Translations under genes and position numbers: made by a program
Source of the DNA: Takakia lepidozioides
Taxonomy: Eukaryota; Streptophyta; Takakiopsida; Takakiales; Takakiaceae
NCBI GenBank assembly: GCA_030704615.1
Contig: CM060734.1
Location: 44,594,042 to 44,658,041, forward strand
DNA length: 64,000 nucleotides
Reading direction: 5' to 3'
Notes under the pieces: model-generated
What the model was told of the DNA's origin: nothing
The model's input: only the letters and a program-made list of their open reading frames with translations
Databases searched by the model: none
In this document: one piece after another, positions 12,040 through 23,600 of the stretch
How positions within the stretch are numbered: position 1 is the stretch's first letter
Layout: each line of letters begins with the position of its first letter

Positions 12040-12990
12040 TTAGAAGGTACTCACACGTTGTTTGCAGTAGCCTTGGACCCCGCGCTCAGTTTGAGCGGAA
12101 CACAACGGGACAGAAACCGGTAGTATGATGACTTACCTTGGAACTGACAATTAATCCGAGTTTTCCGGATATCCTCTAGAAATCCCTTCATACAGGTATC
12201 AGTCTGCTGAGTGTGGTTTGCCCAATAACTAAGCCACAAAGGGTCTGGGCTTTGGCTCCGCCTCGCGGGACTTTCAAAGTTGGTAAACAGAGGTTCAGGG
12301 ACAATTGCCTTTGATGGATTTGAAGAGGGCGTCTCTCTGGTGAGAGTACCCAGGAAAATGAATCAGAAAATGAATATTGTCTTCAGGTTGAGCACACAAC
12401 AACGGGCAATTGCAATCCCTCTTCCTCTCTGCATCTGTTTGCTGTTCAAAGGTAGGCTTCCCGCCCTGAGTTTAATTTTTGGTCTAGTGCCGAGGGTGGG
12501 TAAACCCTTGAGGTCATCCATGATGGCCTCTCCCATGTCACAGACTGGAAACAAGTTCAGGGAAGTTTTCTGCCTAACTTCATTTTCATGATCAGACAAT
12601 TCCCTGGCAACAGACAAAGTTTTGGACACTACAGCCTCTAAGTCAGATTTATCCGGCAGGGTCAAGACTAGCGGGCTTAGATTCAGATCCTTGAGAATCT
12701 CTTCTATTCTCTTCCGCCAGGACTTAGCCTGTTTGATAGGGTGATCCTGCTTCCACGATATACAGTCGATTAACTTAGGATATCTGATATTAGACATATG
12801 TTGCAGCTGACCCCACCATCCGACCCCACCATCTGACCTAATAACGCGGCAAAGCATGGTTTTTTTACCTTGAGAATTGATTCCTCTGAGTTGATCCCAC
12901 TGCTTGTTAGAGATGAAGAAAGAAAGAAAGAAGAAAGAAACAGAGAAACTAAGAAGAGCTGAGCGCATGCAAAAACTTGAGACAGGAGAC
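12040..12990 (-). mobile_element. LINE family B, copy A, 5'-truncated C-terminal part
   Basis: The minus strand codes for the C-terminal region of a non-LTR reverse transcriptase: YPKLIDCISW, NEVRQKTSLNLFPV, GTRPKIKLRAGSLPLNSKQ, then a frame-broken zinc knuckle and QTDTCMKGFLEDIRKTRINC. Copies of the same sequence lie at 33720-34000, 55995-56735 and 62080-62262. This copy has lost the CPLCG knuckle through indels near 12400. A purine-rich stretch of GAAA repeats at 12915-12950 lies at its upstream edge. Confidence 0.8.
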
Positions 12991-13233
12991 AAGATGGCGG
13001 TGTGAGATGCAAGTGTTTTATAGACGTGTTCCTCTCCAAGCTAGTGATGCAAATACGCGAAATGCGCAAAAGGATCCGGACTGTACAGAATCCGAACTTT
13101 TTCTCCTGGACTGCTGGTCGGTCATCATGCATAAAACCAGTTGTAGCTTACAAGCTGCTGGACCTTGCTGCTGAAGGCTTATCCAGATCTAAAGTTGTTC
13201 AATGGGTTGATTATACTAGTGCGCAACTTAGAA

Positions 13234-14838
13234 CTAGAAGCTCGGGAAGGTCACGGAGCCGGAGCACTCGTTGTTAGGGAGAACTGGACAAGCAATGACG
13301 GACGAGCCATCCGAGGAGACGCAGACGTAGATTTGGTACAGTTGGGCGTTTCCATTTTGGTCTGTGTTGCATTCGATGCCGGGAGATTGGCCAAGGACAC
13401 TTTGCAAAGCGCTTTGGATGTTTGCAACATCGTACTGGTTCCCATCGCCTGTAATTCCTGCATCGAAAACAGCGTAATATCGATAATCTTGAGAGCGAAG
13501 ACGGGGCGAAGACGCCAGCATTTGAGGAAGAGTCATTCCGTCTAGTGCAGGAGCTAGTCCAGGCGGGACGTTCAGATGTTTACCTGCTGAGCTTAGTGCG
13601 CCAGTGAGGTCGTACTGGCTGTAGAGTGTGATGGCCGCCAGGAAGTAGTCGTGAATTGCCAGCCCCGAGCAGGTGCCATGCTTGGACCACTCGTGACTCC
13701 AAAATTTATCGCCGTTGCTGGATGGGCATGCCAGAGAGCCCCAGTCCGTATCCAAGCTGCTCTGAAGGTCTGCCAACTGTCATCCACATAGTCAGAGGCC
13801 TCCCATAAGTTCTGAACATTTGTCTATGAGAATTGTCTTTTAAGGAGATGCTCTTACTTAAGCGTATAGTCTATCCTCATGGTTCCGATCCGAAAAGCTA
13901 GGAAATTCGAGGGAGAGAGAAACGAGAGAGAAACTGGAGGTCTACCCAACTAGCACAGGATATTTCGATATATGAGTGAAATCGTCTACCATGACGTACC
14001 TGAGAGACATCGAAGGAAGAACCACCGCAATTGGAAGGGTAGGTTCCATCATTGTTGTTGGGCCATAGACCATGGATGCTGAAGTTCGCTGCTGGCTTCC
14101 CGGTCGTTGGGTAGCAGCACGCTTTACTTGTATCACAGTAGGACCCTGGCCACTGCTCAACAGCCAGCAACGGACATACAACGGATATACAAGCTTAGTA
14201 AGTAGACATGGAGAGACAGAGGTCTATACATATGGGCGGAGTCCTGATCAGAGAGAGATCTCAAACAAGGCCTAGGAGCAGGAAGACATACGGAGGAGAA
14301 CGTTAGGATAGCCAGGAGTGTACAGTCTCAATCACGTTCCATATGCAGGAAATCATTCGACCAGTGCAGAGTCCCTGACAACAGCGATACATGCGCATTG
14401 CAGTGCACATGCATATAAGCTGCAGCTGAATTTTGACAGCGAGTCTGTGTGGCCATTGGATTGGCGAAATCTGTCACATTTCCCCTTGTGAGTATGTACT
14501 ATGGCATCGCCCCAAAGAAGCTGCAATAGGGCTCCCCATTGGCAACAGACACTCAATTTCCCCAGAACCTCTAGAGCTGCCCGACCCTAGTATACCCCAC
14601 CTCCCCATTCGCAAGACTTCGATGATCAGCATCTCTCTCACACAGACTTGTACAAACAGTACGCATGCACGCTAGCTAATGTTTGTACACATTATACAAA
14701 AGAATGAAGGTATGAACTTGTCCCAGGGATAAAGCAATGGAGTGAGCTGACCTGCTGAACAAAATAGAAGAAGTCAAAGCTCTGCGCTTTGATGGCCATC
14801 CCTCCCAGAATCACCAATATTAACAATTTGGACGCCAT
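13234..14838 (-). CDS. Secreted S-like ribonuclease, RNase T2 family, 3 exons
   Basis: Exons are 14752-14838, 14000-14152 and 13234-13776 on the minus strand, all phase 0; 260 residues. Residues 1-18 form a signal peptide ([18 protein letters not shown]), so the enzyme is secreted or vacuolar. Both catalytic blocks of RNase T2 are intact: FSIHGLWPN with His56, and [12 protein letters not shown] with His108, Glu109, Lys112 and His113. Cysteines fit the usual disulfide pattern. The enzyme cleaves RNA through 2',3'-cyclic phosphates. In plants, S-like members work in phosphate recycling, senescence and defence. The acidic/neutral composition and the lack of hypervariable regions suggest the S-like type, not an S-locus determinant. 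Confidence 0.93.
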
Positions 14839-16149
14839 TCTGCTTTGCTCAATTCTGTCCTCGTCCCTCTGGAATCAAACAGATCTTCAGAATTGCAAGT
14901 ACTTGTTTCAAAAGTCCAGAATGTTCACGTACATGTAGGTTGAAATGACAGCTACGACTATATAAACTTCTTAAGCCGACAATTCAGTTCAATGAACACA
15001 AAGTACACAAGAAGTTCTAAAAAACCATCAGACTTCAGCTTTGATGCATATGTATGCGTGGAGATCTAGGTCATAGGGGCTAGCTCTCTCTCTTCTTACA
15101 TATGTCTACGAGCTAGCAAATCCAGGAGTAAATGCCAAAGGAATTCTTACATTGCAAAGAGAAAGGTGGGGATCCCGGAAGGCACAAAGTAATCCACGTC
15201 AAATCTTATAGAGCCCTATGAATGTCGACCTCCTTATATTGCCCTCTCGAGCCCTCCTGGAGCCCCCCATAATTCGCAGCTCTCCAACTTGCATGCTGCA
15301 GTACCTCATCGAAATTTCGCTGGTTTAGATTACCGTGTGAACACTGGAATAGCATCAGACATATAGAGGATGAACGTGTACGACCACCCACCTCGCCAAA
15401 CTAGTCATTTTGAGGACCTCTTCAGGCCCATCAAGTGTGAATGCCAAACTCCATCACAGAGATACCGCCCACAAAAGAACTTGGATATGCTATGCTTGAT
15501 TCTTGCTGCTACACTCAATGGCGTGTGTTATGAGCCGACTTTCATCCAGAGCTTTGACCACTTCCGACAAATCTACAGTTAAGCATTTTGTTACACCTAG
15601 CAAGTCAAAAGTAACAATCAGGAAAGGTTAGATCCACTATTTTACCGGTATATAGGTCCAACCCGGGTATCAATACTGATATCAATCCGGGTAGGTAATA
15701 CCATACCTGGCTGGTAGGTAGGGTGGCCAAAACCTGGGCAATACCATACGAACAGCATCCCCACCCTTGAGCCCGAAAAACTCCACGCCAAAGATAGTGT
15801 CGACCAAAAAAAAACCATCTAAGGTTTTTTCTGTTTCTTTTTTATATGCCGTCTAAGTCCGCTCCACGGATCTAATTTGCTTTATCAAAGCCATCATATC
15901 ACCCAGTACCAGGAAAAGAACTGGATGAAATATGTATGAATGAATAAATTAACATCTATCCAAGGCAATTTAATAAATAACTAAGTTAGGGAGCAACTCC
16001 AATTTGTAACTTATAGTAAATAGCATTTATCCTTCTTCTTTGTATCTCTAATTTAAAGGGAAACACCTGCTCAAATCAGGCCCCTTACTTATAGTGAGAG
16101 TAGAAAATAAGTGAGGTAGCAATTAGCCAAGGTAGTGTGTATGTATATA
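14839..16149. other. Promoter side of the RNase gene and AT-rich intergenic DNA
   Basis: No coding exon is seen. At 15640-15780 lies a degenerate fragment of the CTGGTAT/ATACCAG element family (ACCGGTATATAGGTCCAACC and several GGTATCAATA words). Confidence 0.4.
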
Positions 16150-18809
16150 TCAATCCTTGATCATTAGTCCAATTAAGCAGCCTTGCACTGTACAGGGCAT
16201 ATTCGAGTGTATCATGCTCGTTTGTGAGACAAACCGAGCCACACCATGACATTGGGAGACTGTCATGGACTAAGGATAATCATGTATTATGTGTGGGGTA
16301 AGGCCCTCGGACGGGGGCCTTCCTGAAATGAGGGGCTCGACACTTGGCGGTAGGCTGGGATCATTTTACTCAGATGGTTTAGATACTGTGTATTGCAAGT
16401 TAATATCTTGCTACCATTGACGGCTCATAGATGATCTCGGTCAAAGGTACATATTATCGTCTTTATGTTTTAGATGTAATTAATGAAGTTCTACGGTCAA
16501 GATTGGATGATCATTCTAGATGGATGGTCACAAATCACTTACATCTACGGCTAAGAAGTATTTGAAAGACGTCTTATAATGGCATTTTCAAGATCTTTGT
16601 TACCTCATTTGTTTGCAATGTGAGAGCATTCAAACTCCATAGCTATGAGCACATATTGTCCCGCTGTGTAATTTGAACCGTCATAATTTAACATATGCTT
16701 CTCCGCTAGCAATTTCGTTGTTTCTTGCTTATTGTAGGTTGTTTGTAGTGTATCGACCATTGTGATTCTACAGCTTATCACCGGATTTCTCGTCACATAC
16801 TCACGCGTTAGTTGCATTGATCTATTCTAAGGTATAATTGGAACTTCAAAACAATATTGCATAGCTATATAGGACGACCATTTAGATAGCTCTGAAGTGG
16901 GTGTAGCACCTACAAATTTGAATTGTCTATGTCTAAAAGGTCCAGGATGATGGATTAAACCCCGTTCAACCTATAGTTTATGTACGTGAACATATGTGCT
17001 TATATAAGTGTTCAGGTATATGTCCGCCAAGACGAAGTAAACATTTGTGTGGCCGATAGTGCAAAAGCCGCACATAAACTTTAGGCCAAGACTAATCCTC
17101 TTTGGAAGAAAACAAAATTAGCACTTCAGAGGAAAAGCTCATATTGCATATTGTTTTGTCAAAGAAGTCGCGAAATGTCTGAAAGATGCAATAACTGAGG
17201 TAATCTATTTTGATTCAATATATATCTTTTCACGAAGTTTCTTTCTACGGTGAAAACCATTCTGCTTCAGGTAAAGGAGAGGCTATTTTCTTATGAAATA
17301 TGCAAGATCATCACCTTTCTGACCCTCCTCTGACCCAATGCATTTTTCTTGTTCAATCACTGAATCACTGGATTACTGAATCAGGAAAAATCAAGTGTAT
17401 CAATGTACAAATTCAATTACAAGTTCAGATCTGCCTCTAGTACTGATGTGACAATCAGAGAGGTTGGATATCCTACATGTTTCTTAGAAAACTCGTAGCA
17501 ATATTTGGATCACTAGCACTTGAAAGAGTTATATGACAGTTTGTTAGATTCGGGAACCGCTGCCCCCAATTGTAGTGATATTAACACTGTTCGATCATAC
17601 TTCGACATATGCTCTTTCAGTGCAATGCTCCCTTTTGCACAGTTCCAAAATTCGACATCATAGTCATCAGCTCTCTTAACACTCTTAACATGAGGCGTGA
17701 TCTTAGCCACAACCTTGTTCGGACCCGGGTTGTCTGATACGACGATCATGTTTTCCTTGTTTATAGAATGTTGATTGCTCCACCATATATAAAGCTTGAT
17801 GCACCATAGAAAGAACACAAGCGGCGCCGCAGATTGCAAACAACATGAAACAAGAATGCAGAAGAAAATAATTCATTCTAGCCGAAGTAATGTTAGCTTA
17901 GGAAAGTGTTATCTACTGGAGAAGAAGTGTAGCTTTAAATCCAAGATCAACCAATCTACAAAACACATAAATCCTAATCTATAGGAAAACATATTAAACA
18001 TTGTAAACCTTAATTTATTTATATCTTTGTTGTTATTGTGCAAATGGCGCTTCAAAAGACAGTGTTTGTCCATCTCCTTGAATTTCTCCACTTATGATTC
18101 TCTGCATTGCACGGCCGTGAATGCTCGAGTCCGTCCGGTCATATCTACGCACATTTGACATAAAAAGTTAGTAGAAAAAATGATGAAAGATATGTCAATC
18201 ACCACATTGATCCCATTGACTCTCTTTTCTGTGATGAGGAGAGTCTTGGAGTTGATGATCATACAACCATTGTTGATAGTGATCCAGATGCTAGTGATAG
18301 ACCTCAGTCCATTTTCGATACGTTGGTGGACAATGACTTCTTTAGATAGCCGTCTGTATGGTCCAGAAGATGAGCACAACATCCAGAAGATTCTCAAGTT
18401 TACGTTTAGCTTTAGATGTTAGAAACAAAGGGTGTCGAGGGGGGTCAGTCCACTTTGGACGGTGCGCCATCAATACCTGATAGGTCTGAACTACATCTAA
18501 ATTTGCCAGAATTAAAAGGAAAAAAAAACTACAAACAAAACAGACAGAGGTGTGGTGATATCACGCATGACAGATGCGCTTGTGTTGGTGGAGTAAGGAA
18601 TCTCTGGTCATCGCTATGCAAAGAGTTATGCTAAGTAAGCTCTATCAATATTAGTTGAGATGTTAACTGATTATTTCTTTAATTATATCTAGCAATCCAT
18701 GACATTCTCCCAATGTCATGGTATTGGTGGGCTTGTCTCACATACTAGCATGATACACCCAAATATGCCATGGACACTACGCTTTTTGATTGGGCTATCA
18801 AGGATTGAA
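16150..18809. mobile_element. Putative 2.66-kb DNA transposon or foldback with about 115-bp inverted arms
   Basis: The segment 16150-16269 matches the reverse complement of 18696-18809 over its length with roughly 75-80% identity. Shared outer word is TCAATCCTTGAT and shared inner words include GTATCATGCT and CCATGACATTGGGAGA. The inner end of each arm is itself a hairpin: CCATGACATT and AATGTCATGG around a 5-base loop at 18697-18721, nearly the same at 16244-16268. The interior holds decayed reading frames (17513-17839 minus; 18193-18347 plus, rich in Asp) without a recognised transposase domain. Neither a target duplication nor a superfamily could be assigned. Confidence 0.6.
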
Positions 18810-19266
18810 GACCTTGACTTGCAATGATGGCACAAAATATACATAGTCTGCAATAGCTAATTGTTACTACCTCCTTCAATTTTGTTACCTGGTCTTTATA
18901 TTATTTTGGGTGATGAGAAAGGTGTAATTCCGTAGGAGTTACTATAGAATAGTGTCTCGAAGATCTAATATTAACTGATGGACTGTGTTAATAGGGTCTA
19001 CATGCCGTGTTAATCTATTTTTAAACATATAGAAAGAGCTTGAAAGGGAGAAACCTAAAAACAAAAACAAAAAATCCCAATTTCGTGGATGAAACCCAAG
19101 TTTCATTGGCGAAACCCAAATTTTCGGTGGTTATTGGGGATGTTGTACACATATGTTTGTAAAAATTCATATATTGGGTTTTTAGTGCCAACCTTTCAGT
19201 TCTGGCAGAAGTACTTGTGGTTGTTTGTGCTCGCGTGAATTCAACTTTAGACAATTAGTTTAGTAG
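18810..19266. other. AT-rich intergenic DNA
   Basis: No gene. TTTCGTGGATGAAACCC and TTTCATTGGCGAAACCC words at 19080-19125 form short near-palindromes like those at 48860-48980. Confidence 0.4.
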
Positions 19267-19274
19267 GTTTTGTC

Positions 19275-19837
19275 CAGCATTGGACTGGTATTGTATTTTG
19301 AACACACCATGCTGGTACTACTGGTATTGGCAAAAATCTGAGATTTGGATAGCATGGTGTTATCAATAATACGTGTGTGGTGTTTTACGGGTATCAATAG
19401 CAAGAGTTTTTAGAAATCGATACCAGGGTATTATCAATACTAGTTTGGTATAAAAAAAAACTCATGATATGTTAAATATTGAAAGGCCCACTTCTCATAT
19501 AAATGTGTACAAGCATGCTTCTCATTGATTTTATTCCTCAAAGTATTCATCAAGTTCCTCAAAGTATTGATACCTAGGTTTTCCTCACAAATATGGATAT
19601 GGTACCAAATTTTCAACCACCTACCAGACTGGTAGGGTATCGTCCACAATATTAGGAAGCAGATACCAGGCCAATACGGGTATATGCTAGGTGTGGCATG
19701 AGGTGATACCACACTCGTTTGGTACTTCATACCAGTATTGATACCAGTTTCTTATCGGTATACCAGTCCAACACCGGTTTTGGTACTTCATACCAGTATT
19801 GATACCAGTTTCTTATCGGTATACCAGTCCAACACCG
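19275..19837. mobile_element. hAT-like MITE, CTGGTAT family, copy 1
   Basis: The left end CAGCATTGGACTGGTAT (19275 on) and the right end ATACCAGTCCAACACCG (to 19837) are imperfect terminal inverted repeats. Flanks are GTTTTGTC (19267-19274) and GTTTTGTT (19838-19845), an 8-bp direct repeat with 7 matches, as hAT insertions make. The interior repeats ATACCAG/CTGGTAT many times, like subterminal transposase sites. There is no transposase gene, so the copy is non-autonomous. The last 61 bp are duplicated (19718-19778 and 19779-19839), leaving two potential right ends. Confidence 0.7.
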
Positions 19838-19839
19838 GT
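19718..19839. repeat. 61-bp tandem duplication of the MITE right end
   Basis: Two nearly identical adjacent 61-bp units begin around GGTACTTCATACCAGTATTG at 19721 and 19782. Each contains the terminal motif ATACCAGTCCAACACCGG. Confidence 0.92.
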
Positions 19840-19845
19840 TTTGTT

Positions 19846-20661
19846 GCGTGAGCACGGTTTTCATGATAATTTCGTATTTTTTTCGCATGAGCGCCGTTTG
19901 GTTTCATTATGGCATATTCGTAGCATTTTTAGGGGATATATAGAATATGCCTATCTGCTCGCGTAAGCAGACTCACACCAACGTGAGCATGCTCATACAA
20001 TACCCAACCTCCAGATATTTGGAAAAGAACAGGACTGGCTACTGAGTTTTGCAGGAAATAGCCATATTATTATTCATCTTTCTGAGAAAGACCCAATGTC
20101 CGTCTATTATATGTATTTCCGCAGTCATACATATCACCCCCATAACCATGGGTCCGGCTCAAGCGGGTTTTTTATTCTGCTCACCCTGTGCTCACGCCAT
20201 ACCAATCCCCCATACATCTGTTGGCTGTGATCCAACAACCACTTGTAAGGTGACCTTGTGCCCTATGCAGTGGACCATTTGTTGGAAGCCGTGGTAAAAA
20301 TACACAAAAACCATCTTTAACCACACATGTCACCATTCTACACATGCAACTTGGGAAGATCAAAATGTTCCAAGTCCTTCAACTCTCAATTGTAACTTTG
20401 GAGTGTCTCTACCCAAACCAACTGCCATGCCACCAGTTTATTTCTACGCTCTTTGTAACCTGGAGCTGGAGTGCAGGATTTCCAAATGATGATGAGACCC
20501 GTTCAATTGTAGGGTTGGAAGGAGTCACTCCCTTCGGCCTTTATGCCCATATAGTTTTCTAGGTGCTTCAGGAGGGACTGGACCATAAAGGGAGAAGAGG
20601 GAAGGGGAGGTGGACTTTTTATAGAACCACTTCTCCCATCCTCAATATGCTTGACATCGAG
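19846..20661. other. Intergenic region with dispersed repeat module
   Basis: No gene. About 51 bp at 20017-20067 recur at 32420-32471 (shared core ACTGAGTTTTGCAGGAAATA). GCGTGAGCAC and CTCGCGTAAGCAG words around 19842-19990 form weak inverted repeats. The rightmost part is the 3' UTR of the aminohydrolase gene. Confidence 0.45.
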
Positions 20662-23600
20662 CTAGAAAGGTTGTAGCAAAGGGTCCCGATTGACATCCTT
20701 GTACAATAAGTAACGCGACCTTGTCTTACCAAGAGCTGCATACCTGCAATTACAACCCTCCATATGGTCATACTACTTCCATCTTAACTCCCCTCCCCGT
20801 TGCAGCCTGATAAACACATGTTTACATGTAAGAGACACACTAAACTACTATTTTCATTCCCCTTACATCCTGTCTGATGCATCCAAATTGTTCACAGGCC
20901 TCATGGTCACAGGTCAGACAGACAAGAACAAATCCCTTCATCACGAATAAAAAACGGGTACCGTGAGATCTCATGCATGCAAGTGTTTCTTGTCTTAAGA
21001 GCATACAAACGCGGTAATTTCAAAGTAAGGAAATATTTGATTTATCCATGGCTTTGGGCAAGAGAGAGCACCATTGGGGAACAAACGGGGCCATCCAAAT
21101 GGCGTCACCAGCTTGCACTGGGTACCTGCATTGCACCAGCTTCACCTACTTAGCACTTTTTGTTTTGTACCCTGTATCGAGGCATATGGATTGTATGCCT
21201 GTGGGCATGAACCCAACCACCACCACTCTTCAGAACCTTGGCACACAAAAAACTATTAATGTGGAACTCAGAACATTGTTTTTGTTACAGACAAAGTGGA
21301 GAGAGAAGGGGTACCATGTATCAGCCAGTCTGTAAATACCCCGTCCCTCCAACAGCAAGAGCCCATGCTGATTGTAGTGGACTTCCTGAAGAGAGCAAGG
21401 CACAGTACAGTATAAAACTCCCTCACCATTACAGGCAGATAGATGTTTTCATTAACCGTTTCCTGTAACTGTTTCCTGTGACCGTTTCCTAATGAGATAA
21501 TTACGACATGTTTACGAGGTTACACCCACCAGGGTTTAAAACTTTGGCAGAAATTGTGATGACAAACTGGTCACAGGCTTGATTTTCAGTGAGGAGAGCT
21601 CGAAAAAATAAGGGAAATTTGGTAAGAATGGGGTGGACAAAATGGTAACTCAATGTGAAAGCTTGGAATTTTCAGCACCAAAAGCATACTGATGAGTTGG
21701 AGACGGGAAAGGAGCTTACCTTTACATTTAAAAACTCGCCAGGTTGGAAATCCATGACCTGCATCCTCCACCCAAATAAAGGCACAAATGATTGAGAAAA
21801 ATGTCATGACTTGACTGCAGTGACGTTTCTCTTGAACAGTTACCAAGCCAAGGATGTTATAAAGTTTGTTGAATGTTCTTTCCAACCAAGCCTGTTTCCG
21901 CTACAAGGTTGTGAAGAGGAGCTTCATCTCTCAGGACCGGTGTCCACCATTTAAACCAGTGGTCAATGAACACACATACCCTAGTGTATGCCAGTCTTTG
22001 GCCAAGAGGAAATCAGGGCTTGGAAAACCACTGACTAGTGAACAAACTTGACAGCATGGACAGAACAGATGGAGATGTACATGGATGTTGAAGTCATAGG
22101 CTGCATTTGTGGGCAGCAGCTTCCGCAATTCGAACACCTTCACATCAAAGCCAGTCGCCATCAGTTAACCACATGGACCTTGAACCAGGGTTGGATGCAT
22201 CCGCATAACTGTCACTAATGCATACGGATATGCGGAACTAATAATCAGACAAAAAAGTGATGGTTACTAAATAGAATGGTGAGTAAATCCATAAGAAAAC
22301 AAAAGGTTCAAGAACCTCACTTCTCCTGGAGTCTCCAAGAGTTGTTGTTTCTGGGTAGAACCAACTATCAGCTCTGGAGGCTGGTTACCACCCTGGGTAT
22401 ATCTGCAGCCATCTCATCCTTGAAATTCAGAATAGCTTTGGGATGAAAAACTTCAATATACTACACTCTCATATACATATACCTCATTTTTTGGTCGGTC
22501 TGACTGCCTTTCCATCTGTCAATTACCCTCTCTCTCGATGCAGTTGACAGAATATTAATAAAGGCAGAACTTCTCATCAGTACCTCATCATGTCTAAACG
22601 CACAGACCCAAGTCGAAGTTTCTGTTAGCCTCAATCCTTCAGTATGAAATTCCATATTGTGGTGGGATACAACTCTATGACCAGCTCCAGTAGGCATCTG
22701 GGTGGTGTCTCAGTTTACATCAAAGATCATTGAGTGCATCAGAATTCTCCATTATGGTGTCCATGAGAAAGGGACAACAGATCAAGGAGAGTGTCCCTCT
22801 TTTCAGCTCTCTCATGTTTCTACTGTGTCCTTATGCCCCTGGGCCTCCTATGGATGCAATGAAATATTCTTCTTGTTTAAGCTTCCTGTATGCGTATTAA
22901 GCTCCTTTCATCCTTTCTTTCTTCTCTTCCTGTCACAGAATCATTGCAGGATGTAAGAACTCTGTTTCTTATCACCTGCGCTCAAAAACAACCAAGGTTG
23001 CGGAAGATGCTGCAGTGACAAACATGTGGTCCAGCTCTGGAGGGATATATGCAAATTGATCCACCTTTGCTCCATTCCATGCCACATCGACCATTCAGAA
23101 GTTGTAATTAGCATCAAGAACAGCATAGAATAGTAGCATGGAGATTTTGCAAACAAGGGGAAAGTGAAACAATTTGTGGTAATGAGCTGAGGCTTAGACT
23201 CTACGTAAAATCAGCAATACCACACAACCCTCCCCCAGCCTTTATGGATCCAAACATAGCCCCAAGGTTGATTGTCCCGAGGCAAGAACTGTGGGGGTTA
23301 GGTGGGGTCCACAGGGAAGGGGGGTATATATGTGGGCACACACATTAGAAAGGGACACCGAATGCAAAGAAGAGCGAAGAAAAATCATTACGTCCACTGA
23401 CGGCTCAGAGGGCCCATGGGACAGTAGAACAGTGAGAGGGCCCCTACTTGCAAGGAATGGCTTTCAGGGGATGTGGCCGCGGTCAGCTGGACTTCACCTT
23501 CCACCACAAACACAAACCTGCAAGAGGAATCAAGATGGCAATGAGGAACTGATGATCCTGACCATCCAGGAGACAACAAATCATTACTGTGGCAAAGTTT

